Shown here in pieces: positions 46,731 to 58,736 of a stretch of DNA of 64,000 bases; position 1 is the first letter of the stretch; each line of letters opens with the position of its first letter. The notes beneath the pieces are model-generated. The model was not told the DNA's origin, ran no database searches, and was given only the letters and a program-made list of their open reading frames with translations. The stretch covers positions 17,407,511-17,471,510 of the forward strand of contig NC_080723.1 in the NCBI RefSeq assembly GCF_019097595.1. The letters are read 5' to 3'. A program made the position numbers and the translations under genes. The stretch is from Hemibagrus wyckioides. Lineage: Eukaryota > Chordata > Actinopteri > Siluriformes > Bagridae.

Positions 46731-49045
46731 GCCATGTGTTTGTTTTTATTTGTTTGTGTCTCCGTGACTGAGAAAACGCTTGCAGGGGGAAAAAAATCTC
46801 AAAATTAATAATAAAAGAAGCACAAAGCTTTGTAAAAAGTTGTCTTTCTCCCATGTCCTCTTTCCCACCCACCCACACACACACACACACAAACACACAC
46901 ATTTTGTGAACACCAAGGTTCTACGATCGGAATAATTTATTTTTTAATGAACAGAAACTTAAAGCAGTAGTTCTGATAAATAAGTCTACTGGAAAGGTAC
47001 TCTTGTGACCAAACAGACCAAGATGTACTCCAGGCTTGACTTTATATTTATCTTAGTCCTCTAAATTCCCCCCAGCTTAGATGTTGATGATGATGATGAT
47101 GAGATCAGAAAATCTAGACAGTTTCACATGTATTTGAAGGATGTCGCTCCTCAAATAGCTCCTTGAAAATACTCAAAATAAAGTAACTGCACTTTGTTGA
47201 AATCTTTTTAAAGCCTTTTTCCTAATCTTTTCCCCCACCATCGTTCTGCTTAAATACAGTCCGAACGTTAGCATTGCCTACGCTCTGTGCTTTGAGAATC
47301 GTCGCCACGTCTTACTCCGAATACATTTTCCTTGAGCCTTATTTAGAAATCATGCTTTTTTGTGTGTTGATCTGTTCCACATAATTACGCAATACACCAG
47401 CTCCTGTTTCTTTGGAACTTGTAGTCAAACAAAAGCACTGAATCAATGGATTTTTGCAAAAAAAAAAAAAAACATATTTCCTGGAACATACACTGTCAAA
47501 ATCTCATCTTTTCTGAAACTGCATCCACAGAGACATGTCTCAAATTAAGTACAGATCAGCTCTGTTTTTGCGGTTTATTGAATGATTCGATATGAAATAT
47601 TCATTTGTCTAAGTGGAGAGCAGGAAGAGAGTAAAAATGAGTAGAGGACATGAAGAAGGGAGGACTGCGTCTGTGTCTGGTACTGATGGAGTGGTGGAGT
47701 ACTGCTTGCGTGTCTGGTACTGATGGAGTGGTGGAGTACTGGTAAAACTATTTTCCACTAACTGTTATAATTTATGTTATAAAGCAGCTATTAGAAAACA
47801 TTCCTTTAGCTTTTGAAGTTAATATGAGAGACAGCTCTTCTCATTTTACCAAGAAACCACAAAACCTTGTGTCTGGAGGACTTTCCCATATTGGAAAAAA
47901 CTTTCATTTCCAGCTTTTTCACTGACTGTTCTCTGAAAATGACCTTGTGTGGTTTATGAGAGCAATGCTAACATTAGATAATAATTGGAACTAACTCACT
48001 TATATAAACTAGTCATTTGCTATGCAGCCACAAAGAACTCTTTTAAGAAATCAACAGCACTGTGGTTTAAGCAGAGTATAAATACAGAGTATCTGTAACT
48101 CTGTGGCTAAAAAGTGCATGCATTGTCTACACACAGGCTCTTTATTATTAGCAATGGTTTCTAGAAACAACATATTAAAGTTATACAGTTTTTTGCTACT
48201 CAGACTAAATAAGGTTTAATTATTTATTATTATTTAATGCTCTACAGATCTCTCATTCAGTCTTCATTACCGAACAGTGACTCACCTACACTACCCGCTG
48301 TAGAACATAGCAGGGGACGGTGTGTGTTGCTGTATTTCTCTTCATCTCCTGCACTGACATTGAGCTCTGTGTAATAGCCTAGTGTGGAACAATGGCCGTA
48401 AAGCCAAGAGCTTTTCATGGCTAAACCGTATATTCTTCCTCTCTCACACTGCCGCACTAAAGCCCCGTGTGCACCATCCATCAGTTACAGGCTGACATTA
48501 ACATTAACCTCTCAGCTCACAGGCCAATGCTTACTCTTTTGGATGAGCTAGCACTCTGCGTGGATTTTTTCCCCCACCTTTCAATAGCAGATTAAGGGTT
48601 TTATAATGTAGTCCGTGTCCTTCCTTTGCTGAGACGTAGAGCAATGTAAATTTCGCAGATTTCTCATTGCTAGCTAGAAACAGCTGTGCTGGATTTGTGC
48701 TCAGTTATAATACTTGAGACTCGTCTATAGGGATTTGTTTGTTAGTTTTCCCACACTATATGCAATGCCGGTGATTGCCTTGATGATTACGATTATTATA
48801 TTTGTATTATTATTATTATTTTGTGTATGCTCATTTTCATATATGAAACCAAAATCATTCTGTTTATGAACCGATACACAGAGCCGTATGGTTTTCCCAA
48901 AGGAGGATCCGATACTGAGAACTTTTTTTTATTGCGCCTGCAGTTTTGGAATGTGTTCATTATTTTGGTAATACAGTGGAAATGAAATATGAGAGGGTTG
49001 TAAATTCTACTTTTTTCCTTTTTTTTTTTTTGTCTTTCTGTATAG
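46731..49045 (+). other. enox2 intron
   Basis: Contains a CA run at 46866-46900, a GATGAT run at about 47083-47101 and a small 36-bp tandem duplication at about 47674-47742 (GTGTCTGGTACTGATGGAG twice). It ends in a T-rich tract and TATAG acceptor at 49041-49045. Confidence 0.6.
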
Positions 49046-49177
49046 AGGGGCTGCGGAATATAGCAATGGACTCCAGCTCGTTGGGAATGCCAATGTCAGA
49101 CCCGAACGCCTGGGCCACTGCCATGAACAACTTAGGGATGGCACCCATGGGCATGACCGGACAACCTCTCATGTCAG
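49046..49177 (+). CDS. enox2: enox2 coding exon (start of ENOX2-homologous region)
   Basis: A 132-base exon, phase 1 at both ends, between a pyrimidine tract plus TATAG and a strong GTAAGT donor. It encodes about 44 residues including SDPNAWATAMNNLGMAP and GQPLMS, which match the vertebrate ENOX2 N-terminus (SDPTAWATAMNNLGMAP in human, recalled). ENOX1 reads TDPTAWATAMNNLGMVP, so ENOX2 fits better. Taking the acceptor at 49045 rather than the AG at 49046-49047 keeps the frame with the exon at 2582-2728. An in-frame ATG at 49065 (GCAATGG) could start a shorter form. ENOX proteins are growth-related NADH/hydroquinone oxidases and disulfide-thiol exchangers at the outer cell surface. This N-terminal segment precedes the RRM and has no catalytic motif. 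Confidence 0.94.
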
Positions 49178-49249
49178 GTAAGTCTGGACTAAGCATGGCT
49201 CTTTTACTTCTTTTGTTGTGCTTGTATTCAGCATTGAATGTCTTTGTCA

Positions 49250-49720
49250 TGTCACGCTCCACAATGGAGCTTAATGGCTCATATGAAAGTAGACACTCAG
49301 GACTTTTTTTTTATTTTTTTTTTTATAAGTGTTTCTGTTTTTATCTAGCTTACCCGGGGCAATATTTTCATAGGAAAGTTCCAAAAAACAAAAATGGTTT
49401 GTTTTTTTCCACACAAATGCTTCTATCTTCAAAGTAAATGTTGATATCCAAAGCCATTTCTGCTCTCTGAGACTCTAAGTGCTTGTTCATAAGCATCTAC
49501 AATTTGAAGAAATTGTCTTCAGCCACTACAATTCTGTTTAAGGTTATCCAATAGAGGGAAAAACACACGACTCACACTGAAAGTTCCTGACTCAACTTCA
49601 CAAAATATAAAACTTTCGCCCATAAAATAATCCATTTGTTTTGTTTTTTTCTGATTGAAAATGTCTCATCAGTCAAGTATGGAACACTAGCATACTGATA
49701 AAAAGGGTTGACTATAGCTG
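49250..49720 (+). repeat. Intronic repeat, copy 1 (copy 2 at 59310-59690)
   Basis: Shares with 59310-59690 a series of blocks in the same order and orientation: CACACAAATG(C/T)TT(C/G)(T)ATCTTCAAA, AAAGCCATTTCTG, AAGTGCTTGTTCA, AAGGTTATCCAA(T/C)AGAGGG, CTCACACTGAAAGT and ATCCATTTGTTT. The copies are about 10 kb apart and clearly diverged. This is either an old duplication within the intron or two members of an unnamed dispersed repeat. Confidence 0.85.
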
Positions 49721-50249
49721 CTTTTACAATGTATGATCTCAAGAAATCCTCAGCCATAGATTAGGATTAGAAGGTATTTCTGGATAAATGATAAAAATGA
49801 CGCCTGTCTAGTGGCTTTGCAACCAAAGACAGCTGACAGCAAATTTTCGGCAGTAACCAAATATACAGCGCAGAATTCTGTGAAATTTACGACACATTAA
49901 CCGTCAACGGCGTAACAAAAACATGCCAATTGGCAGAAAAATATCCTTATTACCCCAAGCTGACTTTGAAGAATGAAGGGATCTATCAGAGCCCATTTTC
50001 TGTACTGCAAGACTGTCATTAGAGGATCTTCATCATATAATTTGACACAGAGAACATGTTATCACGCAGTCAGTTATAGAATTCAGCCGGGATTTTATTG
50101 GGACCATATCATACAGAGTGACAAATACTAATCTTAAAAGACCACTGAAATCTACTAAATCCCTGCAGATGCTTGAACACAGACACACAACAGATTTTTT
50201 CCCCCTCGTTTTGTTTGTGTTTACAATTTGGCCTTGGTAATCGTTTCAG
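49721..50249 (+). other. enox2 intron
   Basis: Unique sequence leading to a T-rich stretch and a TTTCAG acceptor-like site at 50244-50249. Nothing else recognised. Confidence 0.5.
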
Positions 50250-50326
50250 GATGAAGTCTCTTTCAAACATGGACGTGTTTGATAAGAGAAACGAAACTAT
50301 TATTTCTGTCAGGCCTCCAGTTGCTG
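50250..50326 (+). CDS. enox2: Possible alternative enox2 exon (unconfirmed)
   Basis: A 77-base candidate exon lies between GTTTCAG at 50243-50249 and a strong GTGAGT donor at 50327. An ATG at 50251 opens a frame of 25 codons plus one base (MKSLSNMDVFDKRNETIISV then RPPVA). It leaves in phase 1, so the last G joins AT of the exon at 63333 and continues as DFDPSLG in frame. As a first coding exon it would replace the N-terminus. As a cassette after the exon at 49046 it would give a TGA at 50252-50254, which is the second codon in that reading, and so act as a poison exon. I know no homologue of this peptide. The splice sites may also be fortuitous. Confidence 0.35.
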
Positions 50327-51329
50327 GTGAGTATGAATTAAAACCGCATTTTGAGATTTAGTAATCCAAGCAAGATGTTTTCTGTTCAAATGGTATGTCA
50401 TGTTTGTTTACTGACTCGTCGCATCTTTCTGCTCGGAAGAAGCACTTTATCGGCCGACGCTGGCCATTAGCTCGATGAGAATAAACCGCTGACGATCTTA
50501 ATGGCCGTTCCGATTGTGCTTTGGTTAGCTTTATGGGCACATTTACGGAGGAAACATGTTGTGTCTGATATCTATGTGTGAACTCGAAGGCCCCCCAATC
50601 TCTCAATGCAGCCAGCGTGGATAATTAGTCTCAGGGCTTTTTTGGCTGGCTGCTTTATGGTAGCACAGTGTGAATGCTCTAGTCATTCCTGCATTACTCA
50701 CAGGAGAAGCGTCTCAGACAGATGGAGAGGAAGGCAGAACTTATCAGCTGGTGCAATGCTATGACTTCCATCAATGGAGGTGGGACTTAAGCCTACACAG
50801 CTGTGAGCAGTCCTCCTTCTCAAAAAGCTTCACATATACTGTATAGTCCCCAAAACACACTAAAGAAACGCCATGTATCCTTCACCAGTCAGCTTTTTTG
50901 TATATATTCTTTTCAGATTAGACGACTCAAATCCCAAAGATGTCAACGGCGTACCTTTTACTGGCAACATGTCACTCACGCTCAAACTCGCAGACTATTT
51001 TATACTATTCACACTTGCCAGAAATCTGCTGTTACACAGGATGTGATGGAGTTAATATCTTCCATCAATTTTGTACACAAAGACATTAAATGTCACTCTG
51101 TATTTCAAATAAACAATGAGGTATGTGGAATTGCATGGCTGTAGAGGACTAGTTTAATAACAATAAAACACATAATTTTTCTTATTTGACTATGTTTCTA
51201 TGAAATTGCTTAAGAAGTCAGGGACTGGTTTACTAAGCAGCCAATAGTGTTGGAGAATCTAACCACAGAAGCTTAACAAACTTCACAGTCGCTTAAGCTG
51301 CCTTCAAGTCATGTCAGAAGTATAAGCTG
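50327..51329 (+). other. enox2 intron
   Basis: Unique sequence with no exon recognised. The 113-aa open frame at 50803-51144 has no domain I can name. Confidence 0.5.
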
Positions 51330-51715
51330 AATGCACACCAGCACAGGAACTGTTCCTTGAGAGGATCCAGACTCAAATGAGAACCCATCCTTATCTGGGT
51401 GATACCAGAGAGTGTGATTATAAATCATTTCTCTTCTCTAACTATGTACTATATGATCATAGTGCAGTTGTGTAACCAGGAAATTCATTTGAGTTTCAAT
51501 ATGAAGTCTTTGTTGTTGATGTTATCAACTGTTTGGAGGCTTGAGTGCAAAACTGTGGCAATTGCAGCCCAAAGCGTCGTCATGGTTTCCAAGTGGTACC
51601 ATCCACAGCAGTATCACGTATCTCCAGGATGTCCATGTGGATCCATCAGCAGCAGCAGCAGCCAGTGGCCTCCAGGGCAGACATTATATCTTTCGATTTC
51701 TGGTTAAGATTTGGA
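51330..51715 (+). mobile_element. Dispersed repeat, plus strand (longest family member here)
   Basis: Contains CTTGAGAGGATCCAGACTCA, GAGAACCCATCCTTATCTGG, ATACCAGAGAGTGTGATTAT, GGCAATTGCAGCCCAAAGC, ATGTCCATGTGGATCCATCA and a CAG run at 51650-51664. The first part matches 16505-16700 and, reversed, 57635-57780. The three overlapping frames at 51399-51742 are not genes. Confidence 0.75.
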
Positions 51716-53502
51716 GTCGTTAAGCATCTTTGTAAACATTAAAGTATCAAACATTTGAATGTAGTTTTGTCAGTAAGTCAGTTTGTTTTGACAGCTTCAG
51801 AAAGGGCATCCTTCCCAGTACTGGGTCTGCTTCGGTTCACGTTAATTACCTTGGACATGTACTAGGACTCGTCCTGATAAATGGCTGTGTCCTAATTCAT
51901 CTCTTACACAACCTGTTTTTGTTTAAATCCACATCAGTCTCTTTGCACACAAGAAGAAAAAACATTCCACTGTGCTCAGGAATTTAAACATGGACTAAAG
52001 CAATTATTAAAAGTCCAAATGATAGTCCAGAGTGTATCTTATTTATTTTTATTTATTTTTTTCCCAGCACAATGCTATGTAATTTCACTAAGCACCCAAT
52101 TGGAACTGCCATTTCATTCACTTTATAAATGATCTCTTTTATCATCCTTGTTACTCCCCCGTTATCGAAGGAGTGCATGAAATTTATTGAAATATATACG
52201 TCACCATGTTCCAGTATAAGGGCATATTTCAACCGAGAAGAACTGTGGACATATTCGAGCCAAACAAACTGCTTTCATTCCCCCAATATTGAATTTCACT
52301 GCTTATATTTACGGTGCCTCGTGCAGGATCCTCGCCCATTATCACTGCTCGAGAGCAAATTTCATCCTTAACCAAGCAAGTTATAGGCTAGCATTTGAAA
52401 GGCTGGAATAGTGATGCGTTTTTGAAGAAAGCTTTGTCCTGTGAGCCATGTAGTAAAGCTGCAAGCGCTGTTGATGTGCCCTATTTCCCTAGATCTCATT
52501 TCACCCTCGCCTTCCAATCAGCCCCTCTGCAGGGAATACACTTTCCTCTGATTTCCTGCTTCTCACTGGGCTTAGGAATGAAGATGGAGATCCAAACGTC
52601 CCACTGCGTCATATTATCCTCATTAATCTGGATTAATCTGTTTCATGCTGCCTTTTGTCAAAGAGTTTTGCAGGATTTTTTTTTTGTGCAGATGCACTTT
52701 CTTTGTTCACGCTGTAGACTTTCTGCTGTCCTGCTAGTCCTTTGCTTTGCTCCCTGGATGAAGTTCACCAGATTTCCTGTTGTGTAGGCAGCTGGAGTGG
52801 ATGGAAGGTGTGTTAGGGAGGGGTTGCTGCTGTCTGGCGTTGCTCCCTCCATCATTAATCACACAGGCGAAAACAGCTGTTGCCTCCCTACTTTCCCAGC
52901 CTGCACTGAACCACCTCTTCTCTCTACCTCTATTACAGACCTCTGCATTGCTGCATCAGCACATTTTACTGCTTCTGAATAATCACACTTTAACCTCATA
53001 CTGTACCCGTGCTGTCAAATCAACCGGACGTAAACAAAAGTTAACAAATCCCTAGTACGTGTTTTTGATTTTAATTCAAATCAAGACTCAATCATCAGCA
53101 TTAAAGCTGTAAAGGACATTTACGTACAATTATAAAGCAGCACCATTTTGACAGAATTCTATGTACATGGATCATTTACGGTTACTTCAGGTCTGCATTG
53201 AGCAGTAATCTGTCCCATCATACAGTATACTACAGATTGTGTAAATACACGTGAAGGACTAAGGATATTAGGGATAAGATTTCCAGAGATGTGTTTATAG
53301 TGTCTTTTTAATAAATGCATGCTCATCCCACCAAATGTTCTATATATAGTTTTTTCTTTGCTTTCTTATAACTGCTTGTTGTTGGCTATGTGAATCATTA
53401 GTAGGTCACATAACCATAACTAATAAAATCACTTACCTAAAGCCCCCAGAAGAATCAGTTCTCTCATGTCCTCTGTATTATAAGAAGTCTTTATACATTA
53501 TA
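51716..53502 (+). other. enox2 intron
   Basis: Unique sequence. No exon or repeat recognised. The 130-aa frame at 52395-52787 lacks a recognisable domain. Confidence 0.5.
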
Positions 53503-53660
53503 TTGGGGTCAGAGCACAGGGTCATCCATGATACAGAACCCTGGAGCAGAGAGGGTTAAGGGCCTTGCTCATGGGCCCAGCTTGACAGTGCTGGGGTTTG
53601 AACCTCAGCCTTCTGATCAACAGCCCAGAGTCTTAACCACTTGAGCTACCACTGCCCATC
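53503..53660 (-). mobile_element. tRNA-derived SINE, minus strand
   Basis: On the minus strand it begins GGGCAGTGGTAGCTCAAGTG (A box), followed by GAGGTTCAAACCCCAGC (B box), CAAGCTGGGCCCATGAGCAA and TGCTCCAGGGTTCTGTATC. It is the same family as 6107-6335 with a shorter body. Confidence 0.87.
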
Positions 53661-56275
53661 GTATATTATCTAAATTTTAATGTTCTGCATTTTAAACCTG
53701 ATTAACATTTGATTTCAGACAGAAATAATAGAAAAGTGCACTTCCTGAAATGTCTTTATACCAAAAAAATAATGCACATCCTCTTTTCCCACATGATATG
53801 ATGAAACCTTTGACCAACATGTCAATATTACTTGGAGTTATTTTTTACAGGTTCATTTATAATATGTAAAGAAAGGTTTTAGCTTTGCAAAAATAAGAAA
53901 AAAAGATCCCAGAAACCAGTCCTGTCCCAGGCCTTAAGGGTGTTGCATTGTGAAATAAAGTCGTGTACTGTTATAAGACAGAGGAGCAGCAGGGTTTGAA
54001 AGTTTGTCTTCGTTGTATTATCAAGACATCACGAGTATGAGGTCCAGCAATGAGGGCCAGGAGACTAGACAGCTAAAACAAGCCATGATGGCTGGATAGG
54101 TGGGATGCTAGACCTGTCAATCACAGCAACACGGGCCACTTGTTAGCATCTGTGAGCTCGTGTATGTGATAGAGCTTTCCTCTGTGACGCAGCCGTATTT
54201 GGAAAGATGTAGTTGGCTGACTTGATGTGTCTTGAAGGAAGCGAGCGTTTGAAGGTGGGTGGAAATTAGCCAAGATTTTCATAGAGAAAAAATGGAGGAT
54301 ACCGGAAAATGATTAGAATTAGAATTAAATACGATTTCATTAAAAACTGAATTTTTATTGTTAGGTGTTGCAATGTATTAGCTGTTGCTAGAAAGAGAAA
54401 AATGCAGCCTGTGATTATTACAGCAAGGGCTAAATGTGGAGAACGAGAAACAAGATGCAGAGAGAAAGAAAGGAAGAACCTGGATTGATGGCGTTTATAA
54501 TTCGTGGCCAATTATCTCCAAACTGAACATTAGTGTAATTTTAGAGAAGTTAGAGAGTCATGACCAGGTTTAATAATCCGCTAGATCGTCTGCGTCAGTG
54601 TTTTCATCCAGATCCACACATCACAGCCTCTTCACCTACCCACCTGCTTTCTTGTTTATCCAGTGCAAAATCAGATCAAGTCAAAGCAGGGATTCTAGTG
54701 CTGGAGCAACTGGTTCTGGATCTGACCTGGACCTCTAGCGGATATGGCTTCCAGATGTACACAAAGTACACAGGTGTGAATAGAAAGAATGCTGCTTGCT
54801 AAATATAACTGACAATACCGCGCATGCTGCAATCTGCTACAGTAAGAGAGTGCTACTCGAGTGTGGAGGTGTTTAAATAGCACACAGTCTCTGCACACTA
54901 CTGTACGTGCTCGAGGCCACTTTCCTCCTTCCAACACCATCAGGAACACTGCTGGTTTTTTTTTTACCCAAGTAAACAGCTACCTCAGCCTGACTGATCC
55001 CTTAAGTGCAAGTGCGTTTTAGCTTTTTTAGCCCTTTCTTTTATTCCTCCTCCAATTCTCTAAGGCGGGATTCAGCCGCGCTGCCGCCGAACAGAGCACG
55101 GCTCCGATAGCTCTATAGCTCAAGCCAAGTGGATTGACTTTTGACTTTTTATCCAGCTATATAAATAAGACTCAGTAACTGTAACTCTATTAAAAGCGCC
55201 ACTCTTTAGCTTCTCCGGAAAGGAAAGGTGAGAGAGCGAGAGGCTCGTTTTTAGAGGACATGCCGCTATTCACGAGTCTCTGTACATTAAGTGTCTCAGC
55301 GCTATCATTTGCATTTCTCTACATTATCCCGCTTTCTGATAACCGCTACATACGAGCATCTGTTCTACCTTTCTTTATATTAAAACAGCAAATAGAAATG
55401 TGTCTTAACAGCCATATGGATGAGAAGCTCTGTTTCATTTCCATTAAGATTACAAGCTAAGAATCGGTTTATTACTTGGCCCAGTTTACATCTATTACAG
55501 TAATCTGCCTGTCTGTCTGGATGCCCAGGCTCGTGTTATTTCAGCATGAGACATTAGCATGCAGCCTTGTGGGAATCTGTGTCCTTTGCTGTTGATTATG
55601 AGGGCTGTTTTGTGCAGATTCGAGGCAGCCACCTGGGCGTACTTTGCACAAGCATGCAGCGATTTTGCACCCTATTCCTCTGGATAATGGAATTAGACAT
55701 GGCGGGACATTTACAGTCGATAGTGCTGAATATAGCCGGATTGTCATTGGCAGCATGGATGAGAGACTGTACGCTGCACCTTCCAGCCAGTGCTTTAATG
55801 AAAATAGATGACTCTTTTCAGCACAATGATTCCATTCATTTGCTTCTGTTTATATTTTGATTACAATCCAATTACATGCAGGGACTGAGAGAAAAATTGA
55901 TTGGACCTATCAAAGCCTCAAGGCAAGGTAAAGGAAGATGAAAAGCATTAGGCTTCTATAGCTGACTAATACACACATATATACACTCACAATTATAGGC
56001 CCAGTATAAGTCCAGATTATATTCATACACTCATAGTTTCTTTCCCCCTGTGAATTATGAAGGTGAATGTGCTTATTGTGTTATTTTATTCAGCCGCTAT
56101 AAAGCACCGTTCACAGCAGACTGTTTAGAAATCAACATCACATGACGCTCAGTGTCCTTTGGGGGGTTTTTTGCTGTCATAATGATTACACACACCCCTA
56201 TATAACATGACAGGATTTTTTTGATGAGTAAAAAAGCAGGATAAATTATGTAACTTTATTCCAAAAAGTTTTATT

Positions 56276-56278
<3 letters not shown>
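53661..56278 (+). other. enox2 intron
   Basis: Unique sequence. No exon recognised. A slightly CpG-richer patch occurs at about 55060-55110. Confidence 0.55.

Positions 56279-56361
<83 letters not shown>
56279..56361. repeat. (TA)n microsatellite
   Basis: About 38 TA units. Unlike the tracts at 1170 and 19164/20466, no transposon end is seen in it. The flanks at 56200-56280 and 56405-56450 share AACAGGATTTTTTGATGAGT, so a short local duplication surrounds the tract. Confidence 0.95.
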
Positions 56362-56365
<4 letters not shown>

Positions 56366-57384
56366 TTATATTTATTTATATTATTTTCATGCATTGGTTA
56401 TTGTCCCTAGACAACAGGATTTTTTGATGAGTAAAAAAAGGAAAGCTGGATAAATTATTTAACTTTTTTCATTCAAATTCATTTTTAGATTATATTTATT
56501 TATTCATTTATATTTTTTATTTATTTTAGAGTATATTTATTTTTATGCAATAGTTATAAAAAAAATCTACACACCCCTACACAACATGACAGGATTTTGT
56601 GATGGGTAAAAAAAAATAATGAATAATACATTTTCTAAAAATTAATAGAATAACAATCAAACATTTTAGGGAAAAATAAGACACATAAATAAGTTCCAGT
56701 AACCAGGAAGCATAAGAGCAGTGCTGTTATATTCTCACTTCTGATTGGTCAGAATGTTTGGCCTTGATTAATATTCTCCCTCAGCAGCTCTGACAGTAGT
56801 TCCAGCTACAAGACTAATCACTTGATTATATTAACGCTCCTGCTATAACATGTTTTCATTTTTATAGTAACAGCTTACACAGTTTTCTGTGAGGAAACGT
56901 TTATCTTGCATTTGTGGAAAATCTCCAGCGTCAGCATTTTGTAACGGAGCTAATGACAAAGCTGTTTCTTTAAGTCTAGGATAGAAGACGTCGTGATTTC
57001 TCACGGCCGTGTGGCGTTTTGTCTTATTAGCTTTAAGAGAGGCTGATGAGGGACTATTTATAGCTGCGGTAGCATGATAAAAGGAACAAACTTGTTTCAA
57101 CGTCGTTCCACATCACTGAATGTCACTACAAGCTGATAAAGAATGTGACGTTTTGCTCTTTAATAAATTGAAGCTTGTCAACACTGGCAAATTGCAGCGG
57201 TTTAAGAGGAATCAACTTTCGGCTCGGAGCAGGAAGCTGTGATGTTTATTTTCCTGTCGTTCTGTGTCATGTGTTAGTTCTTATTAAGGCCTAATCATAA
57301 TATAGGTGTTAAAGGGGCACCATGTCTCTAGATACTCCTCATTTAAAAATATAATCTAGGATTAATTGTACAGAAACTTGTTGC
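56362..57384 (+). other. enox2 intron
   Basis: T-rich (TTTATTTA runs 56362-56555), including a third CATGACAGGATTTTGTGATG at about 56585. Then unique sequence. No exon recognised. Confidence 0.55.
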
Positions 57385-57562
57385 AATATTTACATTTTGC
57401 AGATGCCCCTTATCCAGAGTGACTTACATTTTATACCACTGAATGTTAAGGGTTTTGCTCAGGAGTCCAGCGGTGGCAGCTTGATGGACCTGAGATTTGA
57501 ACTCATAACCTTCTGGTCAGTAGTCCTACACCTTAACCACTAAGCTACAACATCCCTCCATC
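57385..57562 (-). mobile_element. tRNA-derived SINE, third family, minus strand, copy 1
   Basis: On the minus strand it begins near GTTGTAGCTTAGTGGTTAAG (A-box-like) with GAGTTCAAATCTCAGGTCC (B-box-like), then GCTGCCACCGCTGG and ends in CACTCTGGATAAGGGGCATC and TGCAAAATGTAAATATT. It is closely related to 57785-57965. Confidence 0.83.
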
Positions 57563-57634
57563 AGTGAACAGTTGATAACTTTAACATACTATATCTTATA
57601 GCCTGGTTACTCTATCACACTTTTTGTCCACACA

Positions 57635-57780
57635 GTTAAGACAGGAAATGAATAATAATCACGCTCTCCGGTGTTACCCATGAGTGACAAAGGATGGGTT
57701 GCCTTTTGAGTCTGGATCCCCTCAAAGCTTTCTTATACCGTCTCAGTGAGATTTTCCTTCCCTTCACCTCTGGCTCATTG
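57635..57780 (-). mobile_element. Dispersed repeat, minus strand (family of 16505 and 51330)
   Basis: On the minus strand it reads GCCAGAGGTGAAGGGAAGG, AAAATCTCACTGAGACGG, GGGGATCCAGACTCAAAAGG, CAACCCATCCTTTGTCACTC and ACCGGAGAGCGTGATTATTA, the same order as 16505-16700 and 51330-51430. It lies between two SINE copies of the same orientation. Confidence 0.78.
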
Positions 57781-57784
57781 CTAT

Positions 57785-57965
57785 AATATTTACATTTGGT
57801 AGACACCCTTATCCAGAGCAACTTACATTTTATCTCATTTTATACAACTAAGGGTTATAGGTCTTGCTCAGGGGCCCAGGAGTGGCGGCTTGATGGACCT
57901 GAAATTTGAACTCAAAACCTTCTGGTCAGTAATTCAGCACCTTCACCACTAAGCTACCACCTCTA
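57785..57965 (-). mobile_element. tRNA-derived SINE, third family, minus strand, copy 2
   Basis: On the minus strand: GAGGTGGTAGCTTAGTGGTG (A box), GAGTTCAAATTTCAGGTCC (B box), GCCGCCACTCCTGGGCCCC, then TTGCTCTGGATAAGGGTGTC and ACCAAATGTAAATATTATAG at the far end. The match to 57385-57562 extends over the whole element. Confidence 0.85.
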
Positions 57966-58170
57966 ATATAGAAACATGGCACTGATATAAATAGTGTATA
58001 TTCTTTAAAAATTTTGAGATGTAGAACTGAAGAATCCTGATGAATGTCACAAGACAAATTACATATTACACGAGTTTTATGTTGAATTTCTTTTTTTTTT
58101 CCAGTTGAATTTTCCCTTATTTCCTTCATATTGCATTTTGTCTATTATATTCATAGATCTTGCTCTGCAG

Positions 58171-58211
<41 letters not shown>

Positions 58212-58736
58212 CTACATGATGAAATGGCATCTGTTTCCTGAGATGTTTTTTGGCTTTCCACTCTCCTGGCATTGAAAAATCTACAGCTTTTCCCAGGCTA
58301 GCTTTTTTGCCTCGGATTGATTGTGATGTGCAACGGCCAGTCTCGAACCCGTGGGCTGAAGCTTTCTCCAGCATTTTGGCGTGTGGAGCAGCAGCTGGGG
58401 GTTGGAGTTGTGTGTGTCTCATTAGAGACTAACCACCAAGCTCTCAGGAGTTAGCCATGCCCTTCACTCGAACTGCTGCTGGGGGAAACGTTTGCCCAGA
58501 AAATCAGCGGAGAGCAGAGAAGCCTCCCGAAACACCGCGCACCAGCCGCCAGCTGTTTTGCTCTTAAATCCGTTTTTAATTGATGGCTGGCTGTCAATAG
58601 CAGAAATATGTTCTAGAGGCATCGGATTATAGAAAACTTTACGTGTATATTACCAGTCTGCTCAGAGTAGGTCTTCATTTTTACTGTTATTCTACTTTAG
58701 AATAATAAGAAGTGATGACAGTAGCATGGTGGCATA
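57966..58736 (+). other. enox2 intron
   Basis: Contains a GA run at 58171-58206. No exon recognised. Confidence 0.55.

Noticed and set aside
49047..49177. Alternative acceptor at the second AG (49046-49047) of the 49-kb exon
   Set aside because: It would shift the phase relative to both neighbouring exons. The AG at 49044-49045 keeps phase 1 and the ENOX2 frame.
48946..49437. 163-aa continuous frame taken as one exon
   Set aside because: Only 49046-49177 is homologous to ENOX2. The remainder is read-through into introns on both sides of good splice sites.
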